From positions 1 to 64,000 of the forward strand of contig CANKMW010000040.1 of NCBI GenBank assembly GCA_947483555.1: a stretch of 64,000 nucleotides of DNA, given 5' to 3'. Of this stretch, positions 9,842-21,474 are shown piece after piece. Within the stretch, counting starts at the first letter, position 1; each line of letters begins with the position of its first letter. The DNA is from Myxococcales bacterium. Lineage in GTDB: Bacteria > Myxococcota_A > Polyangia > Haliangiales > Haliangiaceae. Below the pieces are notes generated by a model. That model saw only the letters and a program-made list of their open reading frames with translations, did not search any database and was not told the DNA's origin. The translations under genes and the position numbers were made by a program.

Positions 9842-11590
9842 TCACCAGTCGAAGTTGAGGCCGAGGCCGCCGGAGAAGCCGGCGTGGTCGATGTCGCGGG
9901 CCTGGTACGACAACCGCAGCGACGGATAGACCCAGGACATGCCGCGCCAGCCGACGTCGGTGACCAGGCGAACACCGAAGTCCTCGATCACCGGCAGGTC
10001 GCTGACCTGCACCGCGAGGTGCACCGGCAGCTCCGGTTTCGGCGCCCAGTTGTAGGCCGCCTCGAACAGCGTCCCGACCTCGCTCGTGATGCCGAGCCCG
10101 ATCTCGAGGTTGGTGGCGCGCTCGTCGCCGAACCGGACCCGGCCGCGGAAACCGACCCGGGTCAGGAACTCGCACTCGGCGAGGTCGGTGGCGTCGCGGC
10201 ATCGACCCGGCGAGCCGGCGACGGCGTCGCGGTTGGTGGTGAGCAGGCCGATCTGCGGTCGCAGCATGATGGCGATCTGCTTCTTGGGCTGCAGCTCGAC
10301 CTCGGTGTAGACGTAGTTGAAGTCGACCGCCCGGCAGCGGTACGAGCCGCTCTGGTCGCGGCATTGGTTGCTCTGATCCTCGTCGATGACGTCCTTGGGC
10401 CCGCCCTTGCCCGACAGGGTGCCGAAGCCGATCCGCATGGCGTGGACCGGGGTGAGGAAGCGGTACGTGAAGTCGATCTCGGCCTGGTAGTACTGATCGA
10501 AGCCCTTCGACAGCCCGCCGTCGAAGTCGACGTAGTCGACCGAGGTCGCGATCGTGGTGCGGTTGGCCGCCGGCGGCGGCTCGACGATGTTGCGATCGAC
10601 CGTGATCACCCGCGGCGCCTCGCGGCTGCCGAGGCCGCCGGCGCCCTCGCCGATCTCGACGAACCACTCGACCCGCTCGCCGCCCACCAGCTCACCAGGG
10701 ATCGTCGCCCGCAGGTAGGCGTCGCCGTCGGCGGTGAGGGCGACGCGGCGGAACGCACCGCTATCGCCACGCACGTACAGCCACATCGCGCCCGGCAACG
10801 ACTCGCGAACCGCGAACGTCATCACGATCGGCTGGCCGTGGACGACATGCGACGGCGCTCCGACCCACAGCGGGCCGCCGCTGCCATCGCGCCGCAGCTC
10901 GGCCAGCGCCTCGGCCAGCGCCCGCCGGCGATCGTGCACCGGCTCGGGCGTGGCGGCGGCCTCGGCGGCGCGGGCCAGGGTCTCGGCCTGCGCCTCCAGG
11001 CTGGCGATCTCGGTGCGGATCGCCGCCGCGTACGGCGAGGCCGCACGGGCCATGACGAACGTCCGCCACGCCGCCGCGCGCTCGCCGGGCGGCTTGCCCA
11101 GGGTCCGCTCCCACACGCCCCGGGCGGCCACCGCCTCCTCGACCGCGCGCGCCGCGGCGAGGCGATCGGCGCCCGGGCCGGCGATGATCGGCAGCGGTGC
11201 CGGACGCCGCTGCTTGCTCTCGGCGACCCGCATCGCCCACGGATCGACGAAGCGACGCTGCTCGGAGGCCAGCCGGATCTCGTCGCCGACCTTGACTCGC
11301 CCGGCGAGCTCGGCCGATGGCTGGGCCTGGCACACCTGCTCGCCGGCCTTGACCACCACCAGCGAGCCGAGCGCGAACTTGTCGCGCAGCACCACCTTGG
11401 TCACTGGATCGGTGGCCACCACCTCGCGCACCAGCTCGAGCTCGGAGCCGGCGCCGACGCCGCCGCGGCTGCCGAGGTCGATGTAGACCAGGCCCTTGTC
11501 GATCGAGAGCACGACCGCCTCGGCGGCGGCGGTGGAGGTCAGCGCCGCCAGGGCGGCGGCGGCGAACACGATGTTGGTGACGGCCTTCAT
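9842..11590 (-). CDS. Periplasmic-domain plus beta-barrel protein, long paralogue 2
   Basis: A 582-residue protein. A signal peptide (cleavage near STAAAE) is followed by a small beta-rich domain reading VLSIDKGLVYIDLGSRGGVG, like the SH3-type domains that describe a ligand-independent fold. Then come a long Ala-rich helical segment, an Fn3-like domain (PGELVGGERVEWFVEIG) and a terminal barrel ending in FDW. Its layout and sequence repeat those of the 538-residue protein at 12715-14331, so the two are paralogues. The ATG at 11590 is preferred over 11602, because GAGGT precedes it by 5 nt. A Cys-rich loop (RCRDATDLAEC) inside the barrel region may be disulfide-bonded on the cell surface. Function unknown. 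Confidence 0.72.
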   Translation of the reverse strand: MKAVTNIVFAAAALAALTSTAAAEAVVLSIDKGLVYIDLGSRGGVGAGSELELVREVVATDPVTKVVLRDKFALGSLVVVKAGEQVCQAQPSAELAGRVKVGDEIRLASEQRRFVDPWAMRVAESKQRRPAPLPIIAGPGADRLAAARAVEEAVAARGVWERTLGKPPGERAAAWRTFVMARAASPYAAAIRTEIASLEAQAETLARAAEAAATPEPVHDRRRALAEALAELRRDGSGGPLWVGAPSHVVHGQPIVMTFAVRESLPGAMWLYVRGDSGAFRRVALTADGDAYLRATIPGELVGGERVEWFVEIGEGAGGLGSREAPRVITVDRNIVEPPPAANRTTIATSVDYVDFDGGLSKGFDQYYQAEIDFTYRFLTPVHAMRIGFGTLSGKGGPKDVIDEDQSNQCRDQSGSYRCRAVDFNYVYTEVELQPKKQIAIMLRPQIGLLTTNRDAVAGSPGRCRDATDLAECEFLTRVGFRGRVRFGDERATNLEIGLGITSEVGTLFEAAYNWAPKPELPVHLAVQVSDLPVIEDFGVRLVTDVGWRGMSWVYPSLRLSYQARDIDHAGFSGGLGLNFDW

Positions 11591-11611
11591 GATCGACCTC
11601 ATGGCAATGGG

Positions 11612-12697
11612 TCAGAAATCGACGGTGGCCGACAGGCCGGCGGTGGCACCGCCGATGGCCTGATCGCGCGCCGCGTAACCGAGACGCAGGCCGGCGCGCA
11701 CGCCGTTGGGGAAGGGATGGAACAGGTCGTAGAGCAGCCGCACCCCGGTGGCTCGCGTCGAGGCCGGGAAGTCGGTGACCTCGACGGTGGCGGCCATCGG
11801 CACCTCGGGCACCGTGTCCCAGCCCAGGCGGAAGAAGCCGGCGCCGCCGACGTCGGAGATGTACTCGAAGCCGAGCGCGATGTGGTTGCCATCGATCGCG
11901 CCGGTGCGCAGCTCGGCGCGCGCGCCGGGCGCCGCGCTGACCTGGTTGGCGACCACGATGCCGCGCAGATCGAGGCGGACGCCCTCGGCGAGCCCGAAGC
12001 CGAGCTCGAACCAGCCGCCGACCTTGAAGCCGGCCTTGATCCGGCAGCCTCCGCTGCCATCGCTGTCGGGCATGGTGTCGCAGATCCGCGGCGGCTCGCG
12101 TGGCGACTGCGGCACGAAGCCCTCCAGGCGGGTGTAGCCGAAGCGGATCTCCTCGAGCGGGTAGGCGAGCAGCCGGTAGCTGAAGTCGGCGTCGACCCGG
12201 TAGTAGTGATCCGCGATGTCGTTCATGGCCGCGGCGCGGGTGCCGTAGCTGACGTACTCGCCGGCGACGTGGGCCCGCGATCGCTTGAGCCCGGTGCGGG
12301 CCAGATCGCGAGCTCGGCGCAGCTCCTTCTCGTTGGCGTAGATGCCGATCTCGTGCGGCGCCTCCGCCGAGGCGAACTCGGCGGTGTCGGCGCCGTCCTG
12401 CGCCGAGGCGATGAAGTACTCCACGCCCGGTGCGGCGACCTCGATGGCGGGCACGGTCGCGATCCACACCTGGTCGCCGCGCGCGAACTCGACCTGCGAC
12501 CAGGTGGTGGCCCCGACCGGGCGGTAGCGGAGCAAGAGCGTGCGCTCGCTGGCCCGGGTGACCTCGGCGCTGATCTGCAGCGCCTGGTTGGCGATGGCCT
12601 CGGCCGGCGGCAGGTGACGGACGCCGTCGGCGCCGGCGGGGGCGACCGCCACGACCAGCGCGGCGAGCGCGAACGAAGCGGTGATGGTGGTGCGCAT
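11612..12697 (-). CDS. Outer-membrane beta-barrel protein, short paralogue 1
   Basis: A 361-residue exported protein: signal peptide (cleavage near PAGADG), one Fn3/Ig-like domain with AAPGVEYFIASAQDG, and a C-terminal barrel ending in Phe (GLSATVDF). It shares order and motifs with the protein at 8700-9833. The ATG at 12697 has GAGG six nt upstream; an in-frame ATG at 12709 is less likely. It begins 17 nt after the stop of the preceding gene, so the genes are cotranscribed. It may form a pair with its long upstream neighbour. No family name recognised. Confidence 0.72.
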   Translation of the reverse strand: MRTTITASFALAALVVAVAPAGADGVRHLPPAEAIANQALQISAEVTRASERTLLLRYRPVGATTWSQVEFARGDQVWIATVPAIEVAAPGVEYFIASAQDGADTAEFASAEAPHEIGIYANEKELRRARDLARTGLKRSRAHVAGEYVSYGTRAAAMNDIADHYYRVDADFSYRLLAYPLEEIRFGYTRLEGFVPQSPREPPRICDTMPDSDGSGGCRIKAGFKVGGWFELGFGLAEGVRLDLRGIVVANQVSAAPGARAELRTGAIDGNHIALGFEYISDVGGAGFFRLGWDTVPEVPMAATVEVTDFPASTRATGVRLLYDLFHPFPNGVRAGLRLGYAARDQAIGGATAGLSATVDF

Positions 12698-12714
12698 GGT
12701 TGGCCTCATGGTGG

Positions 12715-14331
12715 TCACCAGTCGAAGACCAGGCCGAGGCCGGCGCCGACACCGGAGTGCACGGCGGTGCGGCCCTGCCAGGACAGGCGGAGGGTGGGTT
12801 GCAGCCACGACAGCGCGCGCCAGCCGACGTCGGCGGCCAGCCGCGCGCCGAGGTCGCCGTTGCCGGGCTGATCGGTGACGCCGACGGAGATGCCGACCGG
12901 GAGCCGGCGATCGGGGCGGGTCTCGAGCCGCAGGTCGGAGTAGAACCCGAGCGTATCCACCCCCGAGATCCCGACCGACAGGTTGGCGGCATCGGGATCG
13001 CCGATGCGCAGCCGGCCGGCGAGGCCGAGGGCCAGGCCGTCGTTGCCGACCCCGGCGTAGAGGCGGCCGGCGGCGCCGAGCGGTGGCCCCTTCTTCACCG
13101 GCGCCCGCAGCTCCATCTCGGCGTAGCCGTACTGGAAGCCGACCACCGGCGCCGGATCGGCCGCCGTCCACGGCCGGTTGGCGAACCCGCCCTTGCCGCC
13201 GTACGAGCCGAAGCCGGCCCGCACGCCGTAGATGGCACCGTCGAGGCGGTAGAGGACGTCGATCTCGCCCAGGTAGAACGCATCGCTGCGGTCGCCGGCA
13301 CGATCGTCGAGGTTGCCGAAGTCGAGGTAGCTCGCCATCAGCGCCAGCCGGGTACGGTTGTGCGTGCCGGCGAACTTCTGCAGCACGGTCGGCGGCGGCG
13401 CGACCTCGATGCGGGCCGGCGACGCCGGGGTGCGGAAGGCGGCGCCCGAGTCGCCGCGCGGAGCCGCGACCTCGACGAAGTACTCGACGCCGGGCGCCGC
13501 CACCGCAGTGGCCGGGATGGCGCCGCGCAGGTAGATGTCGCCCTCGCGGCGGAGCAGGATGCGATCGTAGGTGGTGTCACCCGCGGTGCGGTAGTGGAGT
13601 GACGCGCTGACCACCGACGCCGGGTCGTCGATGACGAACACCAGCGGCAGGGCGCGGCCGGCCTCGCTGCGGCTCGGACCCAGGTGGGCGAGCTCGATCG
13701 ATGCGACGCCGGGCGTCGGACGTCGGGGCGAAGCGGCCTCGCGCTGTCCGCGCAGGGTCTCGAGGTCGGCGCGGATCGCGGCCGCGTACGGTGACTTCGG
13801 ATGCGCCGACAGCCAGCCCTCCCAGGTGCCGATGCGGCGGTCGAGGTTGTGGCCGGCCTGGGCGTGCCACACCGCGAGCAACTCGGCGGTGTCGGCGTCG
13901 AGCTGCGGCACCGGGCCGGTCTCGGTCGACGGCGCCGGCGGCGCCACGATGACGGGCGCGGTGTCCTCGTCGCGCTCGACGTAGATCTCGGCGACGTCGC
14001 CGACCGCGACCTGGACGCGGAGATCGTCCTCGAGCACGGCCATGGCCAGCTTGTCGCCGGCGCTGGTGACGGTCGCCGATCCGATCGGGAGCCAGTCCTT
14101 CACGGCGGCGCGGGTGATCGGGTGGCGCAGCAGCAACGGGCGCTTGAGGCGTAGCGCGGCGCCATCGACGACGCCCTTGCCGCCGCCGAGGTTGAGGTAG
14201 ATCTCGCGGCTGTCGACCTTGACGACCACGCCGACCGCGATCACGTCCGCGGTGGCGTCGCCGGGCACGGCCAGGGCGAAGCCGAACGCGGCGAGCACGA
14301 GGGCGAGGCCGAGGTAACGCAGGCGATTCAT
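12715..14331 (-). CDS. Periplasmic-domain plus beta-barrel protein, long paralogue 1
   Basis: A 538-residue protein with signal peptide, a small beta domain (VVKVDSREIYLNLGGGKGV, then a DW...IGSATV block), a helical linker with WHAQAGHNLDRRIGTWEGWL, an Fn3-like domain (AAPGVEYFVEVAAPRG) and a C-terminal barrel ending FDW. It is the counterpart of the protein at 9842-11590. Its start codon overlaps the stop of the upstream lipoprotein gene (ATGA), which indicates translational coupling. The combination of a periplasmic domain with a barrel suggests an outer-membrane assembly or surface-display role, but this is inference. Confidence 0.72.
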   Translation of the reverse strand: MNRLRYLGLALVLAAFGFALAVPGDATADVIAVGVVVKVDSREIYLNLGGGKGVVDGAALRLKRPLLLRHPITRAAVKDWLPIGSATVTSAGDKLAMAVLEDDLRVQVAVGDVAEIYVERDEDTAPVIVAPPAPSTETGPVPQLDADTAELLAVWHAQAGHNLDRRIGTWEGWLSAHPKSPYAAAIRADLETLRGQREAASPRRPTPGVASIELAHLGPSRSEAGRALPLVFVIDDPASVVSASLHYRTAGDTTYDRILLRREGDIYLRGAIPATAVAAPGVEYFVEVAAPRGDSGAAFRTPASPARIEVAPPPTVLQKFAGTHNRTRLALMASYLDFGNLDDRAGDRSDAFYLGEIDVLYRLDGAIYGVRAGFGSYGGKGGFANRPWTAADPAPVVGFQYGYAEMELRAPVKKGPPLGAAGRLYAGVGNDGLALGLAGRLRIGDPDAANLSVGISGVDTLGFYSDLRLETRPDRRLPVGISVGVTDQPGNGDLGARLAADVGWRALSWLQPTLRLSWQGRTAVHSGVGAGLGLVFDW

Positions 14332-14918
14332 CGCGGCACCTCTTTCCAGAAATCGCTCCAGGCATCGGCGTCGACCTCGGCGCTGGACGGGTCGTCAGTG
14401 CCGTCACCCGCCGGGGCTGGCGGCGGCACCGAGGTGGGCGTCGGCGGCCGGGGCGGTGCCACGGTTCGCGTCGGCACCGCCGGCGCGACCGCGACCGGCG
14501 GCCTCACTGTCGCCAGCGGCGTGTCTTCGTCGGCGTCGGCGAACGGCAAGCCACCGATCCCGGCGCTCGCCGCTTGCGACTCAGCGTCCCGGCGTTCGAG
14601 CATCACGACGTAGTCGTCGTTGGCGGCCCGGCACTTGTTGGCCGACGAGCTGCCAGCGCTGGCCGAGATCCCGTAGGCGAGCGCGCCGAGCCCGAAGATG
14701 GCGGCACCGCTGCCTTCGCCGTTGGCAGCGAACGCGATGGTTCCGAGGCCGAGTGCCGTGGCCATCAAGCCATCGACCACCACGCCGCCCTTGCCGTCGT
14801 TGCATTCGGGGGGTTGATCGACCGGGCGGTCGGGATCGGGCGCCTTGGCAGCGAGCGCTGCGCAGCCCGCCGACGAGAGGGCGACGATCAGCGCGGACGC
14901 GAGCGCGAGGGTTCGCAT
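14328..14918 (-). CDS. Lipoprotein, first gene of the envelope operon
   Basis: A 196-residue lipoprotein with lipobox SSAGC. Between about residues 45 and 95 lie two Gly/Ala-rich hydrophobic stretches (GLMATALGLGTIAFAANG and AAIFGLGALAYGISASAG) that look like a glycine-zipper hairpin able to insert in or lie on a membrane. The second half is Pro/Thr-rich and disordered. AGGAG lies 8 nt before the ATG at 14918. The last codon overlaps the start of the next gene. As the lead gene of an operon of four barrel proteins it may be an accessory anchor for them. Confidence 0.78.
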   Translation of the reverse strand: MRTLALASALIVALSSAGCAALAAKAPDPDRPVDQPPECNDGKGGVVVDGLMATALGLGTIAFAANGEGSGAAIFGLGALAYGISASAGSSSANKCRAANDDYVVMLERRDAESQAASAGIGGLPFADADEDTPLATVRPPVAVAPAVPTRTVAPPRPPTPTSVPPPAPAGDGTDDPSSAEVDADAWSDFWKEVPR

Positions 14919-15060
14919 GGGGAGAGCTCCTGCATTGTCGTTTGCGGTCCGGAGCAAGGGCCGGACCATCACGATGGCGACTCTATCCCCGCGACAGGTA
15001 ACGACGCACCTGACAGGACCGTCACGATCACGCCCGCCGACCTGTCGAAGGTTCGCCAGG

Positions 15061-15927
15061 TCAGCCCGGCCCGGCCGCGAGCGCGCGCTGGAAATGCGCA
15101 CTGTGACGGGCGAGCTCGTCGACGTAGCCACGGACGTCGTCGCGCGCTGCGGCCGCGAGGCGGTGAAAAGGCACCACATCGCGATCTGGCACGAAGCGGA
15201 ACGTCAGGTTCACGCGGCGGGTGCGGAAGCCGTCGATCGCCGGCGGCAGCTCGATGGCGCCCCGATCGTCGACGCGCTGGACGCGGTGGAGCAGCTCGTC
15301 CTTCCACCGCGGGCCGCCGAACGCCTGCAGCGAACCATCGTCGAGCCACTGGGCGCGCACCGGGGCGCGGCCAGGCTCGCGGCCGCGGGCCACGAACTGG
15401 AACAGCGCCCGTTCGCCGATCGAGATCGACGCCACCGGCCCGGGTTCGAAGTCGCGGTGCTCGCCGACGCGCGCGACGTCGACCCAGCGCTCGCCCTCGC
15501 GCCGGCTGCCGTAGAAGTTGACCAGGCAGGTATTGAGGCGCCAGCCCGCTGGGATGTCGGCGGCCACGAAGTCGCGGCGAATCCGCGCCTCGACATCGGC
15601 GATCATGGTGGCCAGCACTGGCGGGAACGGCTCGGCGGCGACGCAGCGGTCGCGCACCCACTGCGGCGGCTCGTAGTAGCCGAGACACGCGAACTGCCAG
15701 TTGCCCAGCCAGTAGACCGGGCGCAGCAGCGGCCGCTGGGTCTTGCCGGACGGCGGCGGCCGGCGCGTCGAGTAGCGCTGCTCCCACAGCGGGTGCAGCG
15801 TCGCCAGCCAGGCGAGGAGCTGGCGTCGCTCCGCCACCCCGACGTAGTCGCGGACGTACAGGTAGCCTCGATCGACTCCCCGGCCCGCGGCTCGCCGAGG
15901 ACGCCCGTGTTGAGCAGGTGCTGCCAC
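15061..15927 (-). CDS. AlkB-like 2-oxoglutarate/Fe(II) dioxygenase
   Basis: A 288-residue protein of the AlkB-like dioxygenase fold. Visible core motifs: NTCLVNFYG before the iron site, HRDFEPGPVASISIG with the H-x-D ligand pair, a later His in DELLHRVQRV, and RRVNLTFR, which carries the arginine that binds 2-oxoglutarate. These enzymes hydroxylate methylated nucleic acid bases or other substrates; which applies here is not evident. The N-terminus is uncertain: from the GTG at 15927 the first 20 residues are Arg/Gly-rich and unlikely, whereas another frame starting at 15947 begins MLAEYGAWQHLLNTG and would join the domain after a shift near 15870. A frameshift or sequencing error is plausible. 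Confidence 0.8.
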   Translation of the reverse strand: MAAPAQHGRPRRAAGRGVDRGYLYVRDYVGVAERRQLLAWLATLHPLWEQRYSTRRPPPSGKTQRPLLRPVYWLGNWQFACLGYYEPPQWVRDRCVAAEPFPPVLATMIADVEARIRRDFVAADIPAGWRLNTCLVNFYGSRREGERWVDVARVGEHRDFEPGPVASISIGERALFQFVARGREPGRAPVRAQWLDDGSLQAFGGPRWKDELLHRVQRVDDRGAIELPPAIDGFRTRRVNLTFRFVPDRDVVPFHRLAAAARDDVRGYVDELARHSAHFQRALAAGPG

Positions 15928-15951
15928 GCGCCGTATTCTGCCAACACCTGA

Positions 15952-16080
15952 CGCCGGTGTCAGAGGCTCGACGGTGAACCGACCGACGGTGCCGCCCTGC
16001 CCTCGGCGGGCGCGGCGCCGTTCACGCTGACCATCATGGCCAACGCGCTGCGCATCGCCGACGCCATCGCCGGCGCCTGA
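15952..16080 (+). pseudogene. Possible 3' remnant of an unidentified gene
   Basis: A 43-codon open stretch with no start codon ends in TGA at 16078-16080 and reads like a genuine C-terminus: PFTLTIMANALRIADAIAGA. It follows an in-frame stop at 15949. I cannot name the parent family. It adds to other truncated gene ends in this window. Confidence 0.3.
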
Positions 16081-16081
16081 C

Positions 16082-16186
16082 TCAGCGGATCCCGAACCAG
16101 TAGGCCGCGAAGCCGATGCCGCCCAGGACGACGAACGCGATCAGGATGCGATCCAAGCGGAGCTTCTTGTCAGGGGCAGTGGCCAT
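16082..16186 (-). CDS. 34-residue single-pass membrane protein
   Basis: A very small gene. The ATG at 16186 is preceded by GGAGGAGGA, a strong ribosome site, 6 nt away. The product starts with a charged segment (APDKKLRLDR) followed by one hydrophobic helix (ILIAFVVLGGIGFAAYWFG) and stops two residues later. Positive charges before the helix predict an N-in orientation. Small proteins of this kind often modulate larger membrane complexes. It lies downstream of clpA on the same strand, separated by a hexanucleotide array. No family is recognised, but the ribosome site and ideal helix make it credible. Confidence 0.65.
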   Translation of the reverse strand: MATAPDKKLRLDRILIAFVVLGGIGFAAYWFGIR

Positions 16187-16257
16187 GAGCGTCCTCCTCC
16201 GACGTTGGTACCACAGCCGTGTGCCCGGTGAGTTCGGCTCGGGACCACTAGGTTTCT

Positions 16258-16292
<35 letters not shown>

Positions 16293-16318
16293 CTCCGACG
16301 AGCTGTCGCGCCAAGCCG

Positions 16319-18613
<2,295 letters not shown>

Positions 18614-18624
18614 GGCGGACCTCC

Positions 18625-18972
18625 TTATTCCGAGGGCTCGATGGAGAGTTGCAACGGATACTCGTGCGAGCGGGCGAGCTGGACGGTCTTGGTGACCTTG
18701 GTCTCGGCGATCTCGAACGTGTATACCCCGGCGATCCCGACGCCGTTGCTGTGCACGTGGCTCATGATCGACACCGCGTCGCCCTCGCTGCGCTGGAAGA
18801 TGCTCTGCAACACGAACACCACGAACTCCTTGGTGGTGTAGTCGTCGTTGTGGAGCAGCACCTTGTACATCGGCGGCTTGCGGGTGCGCGTGCGCTCCTC
18901 GAGCGCGACCCCGGTCTCGCCTCGGGTGGCGGGGCGATCGGGTTTCTTCTCGTCGGACATCCGGATGACCAT
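18625..18972 (-). CDS. clpS: ClpS adaptor of the N-degron pathway
   Basis: A 115-residue protein. The ClpS core is obvious: PPMYKVLLHNDDYTTKEFVVFVLQ, with the Asn-Asp pair that binds the substrate N-terminus, then SIMSHVHSNGVGIAGVYTFEIAETK. ClpS delivers proteins with bulky hydrophobic N-termini to ClpA. The start at 18972 has GGTGGGG just upstream; a second ATG four codons later is possible. About 35 disordered residues precede the core, as usual. It is directly upstream of clpA. Confidence 0.96.
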   Translation of the reverse strand: MVIRMSDEKKPDRPATRGETGVALEERTRTRKPPMYKVLLHNDDYTTKEFVVFVLQSIFQRSEGDAVSIMSHVHSNGVGIAGVYTFEIAETKVTKTVQLARSHEYPLQLSIEPSE

Positions 18973-19082
18973 GACCCCACCATTCTGGCGCAGAATATGA
19001 CCGCTGGCACCGTGCATACCACCCGACATTTCAGGCAGGTAGCCGATCCGGAGCCGGCCGCCGTGCGGTACGAATCGGCATC

Positions 19083-20510
<1,428 letters not shown>

Positions 20511-20548
20511 CGGTCAGATCGCGCGACAACTCCGATCGCGTGCGCTGC

Positions 20549-20707
20549 TCAGTTGAGCGAGCCGTGCTGGCGCTGGCCGGTCCTCTGGCCCGTGGCGGTA
20601 TCGGTAGGCGAGACGACGCCGCCGTTGACGAGTCGCAAGCTGTCGGGGCCGAGCGGGTGGGCGGTGTCGCGGAGTGGTCGGTCGTGGGGTGCCATGGGCT
20701 TCTTCAT
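20549..20707 (-). CDS. Putative 52-residue peptide with a double-glycine motif
   Basis: A short gene too small for routine calling. The ATG at 20707 opens a 52-codon frame ending in TGA at 20549. The N-terminal 30 residues end in GPDSLRLVNGG, which resembles the L-x-L-V-x-G-G of double-glycine leader peptides. The rest is polar (VVSPTDTATGQRTGQRQ, then HGSLN). No ribosome site is obvious and no C39 peptidase or modifying enzyme lies nearby. A RiPP-like precursor or secreted small protein is one reading; a chance frame is the other. Confidence 0.35.
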   Translation of the reverse strand: MKKPMAPHDRPLRDTAHPLGPDSLRLVNGGVVSPTDTATGQRTGQRQHGSLN

Positions 20708-20937
20708 GCTGCTACCGACGAGCAAGGGGCGTGCCGCTCGAGATATTCGCTACCTCGGCGCGTTCGACCGACGCCTCGGGCGTATTGATCAGGCGTCGTG
20801 GCTATTCAAGCGCCGCCGATGATGGCCCCGCTTGGCAGGCCCAATCGCCAGACCCGCACCGGGCACCGTGTCGTCGCGCAGTTGGCCACGCGACCCATGA
20901 CATTCCTGCCCCGGTCGGCCAGGTTAGACTCGCCACC
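20708..20937. other. Intergenic stretch, no certain gene
   Basis: This region between the putative peptide and the 178-residue gene has relatively AT-richer patches (for example around 20740-20760 and 20780-20810). It could carry promoters for both directions. No -35/-10 pair is convincing and no coding frame is supported. Confidence 0.4.
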
Positions 20938-21474
20938 GTGTTCGATGCGCTCGGGTTCGTGAAGCAGCACGGCGTGGTGCTGGCGTCGGCCCGCGGCCCG
21001 GTGCCGAGCCTCGCCGAAGCCGTCGCCGGCGGGCCGATCAAGGGCAGCTGGTGGGGGCACGCCCGAGGCCAGGCCATCTTCGAAGCCCTCGACCAGGTTG
21101 GCGAGTCCCCGGACGTTCGCTGCTTCAAGCTGGTCGATGGCAAGGTGACGTTCGTGCACCGCCGCCTGTGGCCGGCCCTGGTCCGGCTCGCCGACGAGCT
21201 CGGCGTCGCGCGGCTGGCCGAGATCCGGCAGGTGCACACGCCGTCGGGCAAGCACGAGAACACGATCACGCCGTTCCCCCGCTGGGTGCCAGCCGCCATC
21301 ACGCGGGCAGCGGCGAAGCTTTCGATCGACGAGGCGCGGACCGCGCTCGGTCCCGCCGTCGCGCCGGTCAGGTCGGTCGCGACCCGCGGTCGCGGGCCCA
21401 CGCGGCGAGGCGGCCGCCGCGCTCGAAGGCTTCGAGACGGCGGCGGGGCACGTCGTAGGAGCGCCGGTTGGTGA
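20938..21474 (+). CDS. Hypothetical protein with winged-helix-like core
   Basis: A 178-residue protein from a GTG at 20938. Residues 1-140 look like a real folded domain: VLASARGPVPSLAEAVAGG, then GSWWGHARGQAIFEALDQVG, then VRCFKLVDGKVTFVHRRLWPALVRLADELG, a pattern seen in short hypothetical proteins of soil bacteria but not one I can name. The last 35 residues are Arg/Gly-rich and lie opposite the 3' end of the next gene (107-nt antisense overlap), so the native stop may have been lost by a frameshift near 21365. Function unknown. Confidence 0.6.
   Translation: MFDALGFVKQHGVVLASARGPVPSLAEAVAGGPIKGSWWGHARGQAIFEALDQVGESPDVRCFKLVDGKVTFVHRRLWPALVRLADELGVARLAEIRQVHTPSGKHENTITPFPRWVPAAITRAAAKLSIDEARTALGPAVAPVRSVATRGRGPTRRGGRRARRLRDGGGARRRSAGW

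Noticed and set aside
8700..10667. A single 655-residue protein spanning two envelope genes
   Set aside because: The upstream half is the shadow of the 582-residue gene in another frame. The signal peptide starting at 9833 marks the true start of the short protein.
9884..12871. 995-codon open frame on the plus strand
   Set aside because: It is antisense to three coherent envelope genes with signal peptides and barrel ends; the translated sequence is Arg/Gly/His-rich and without motifs, a usual shadow in GC-rich DNA.
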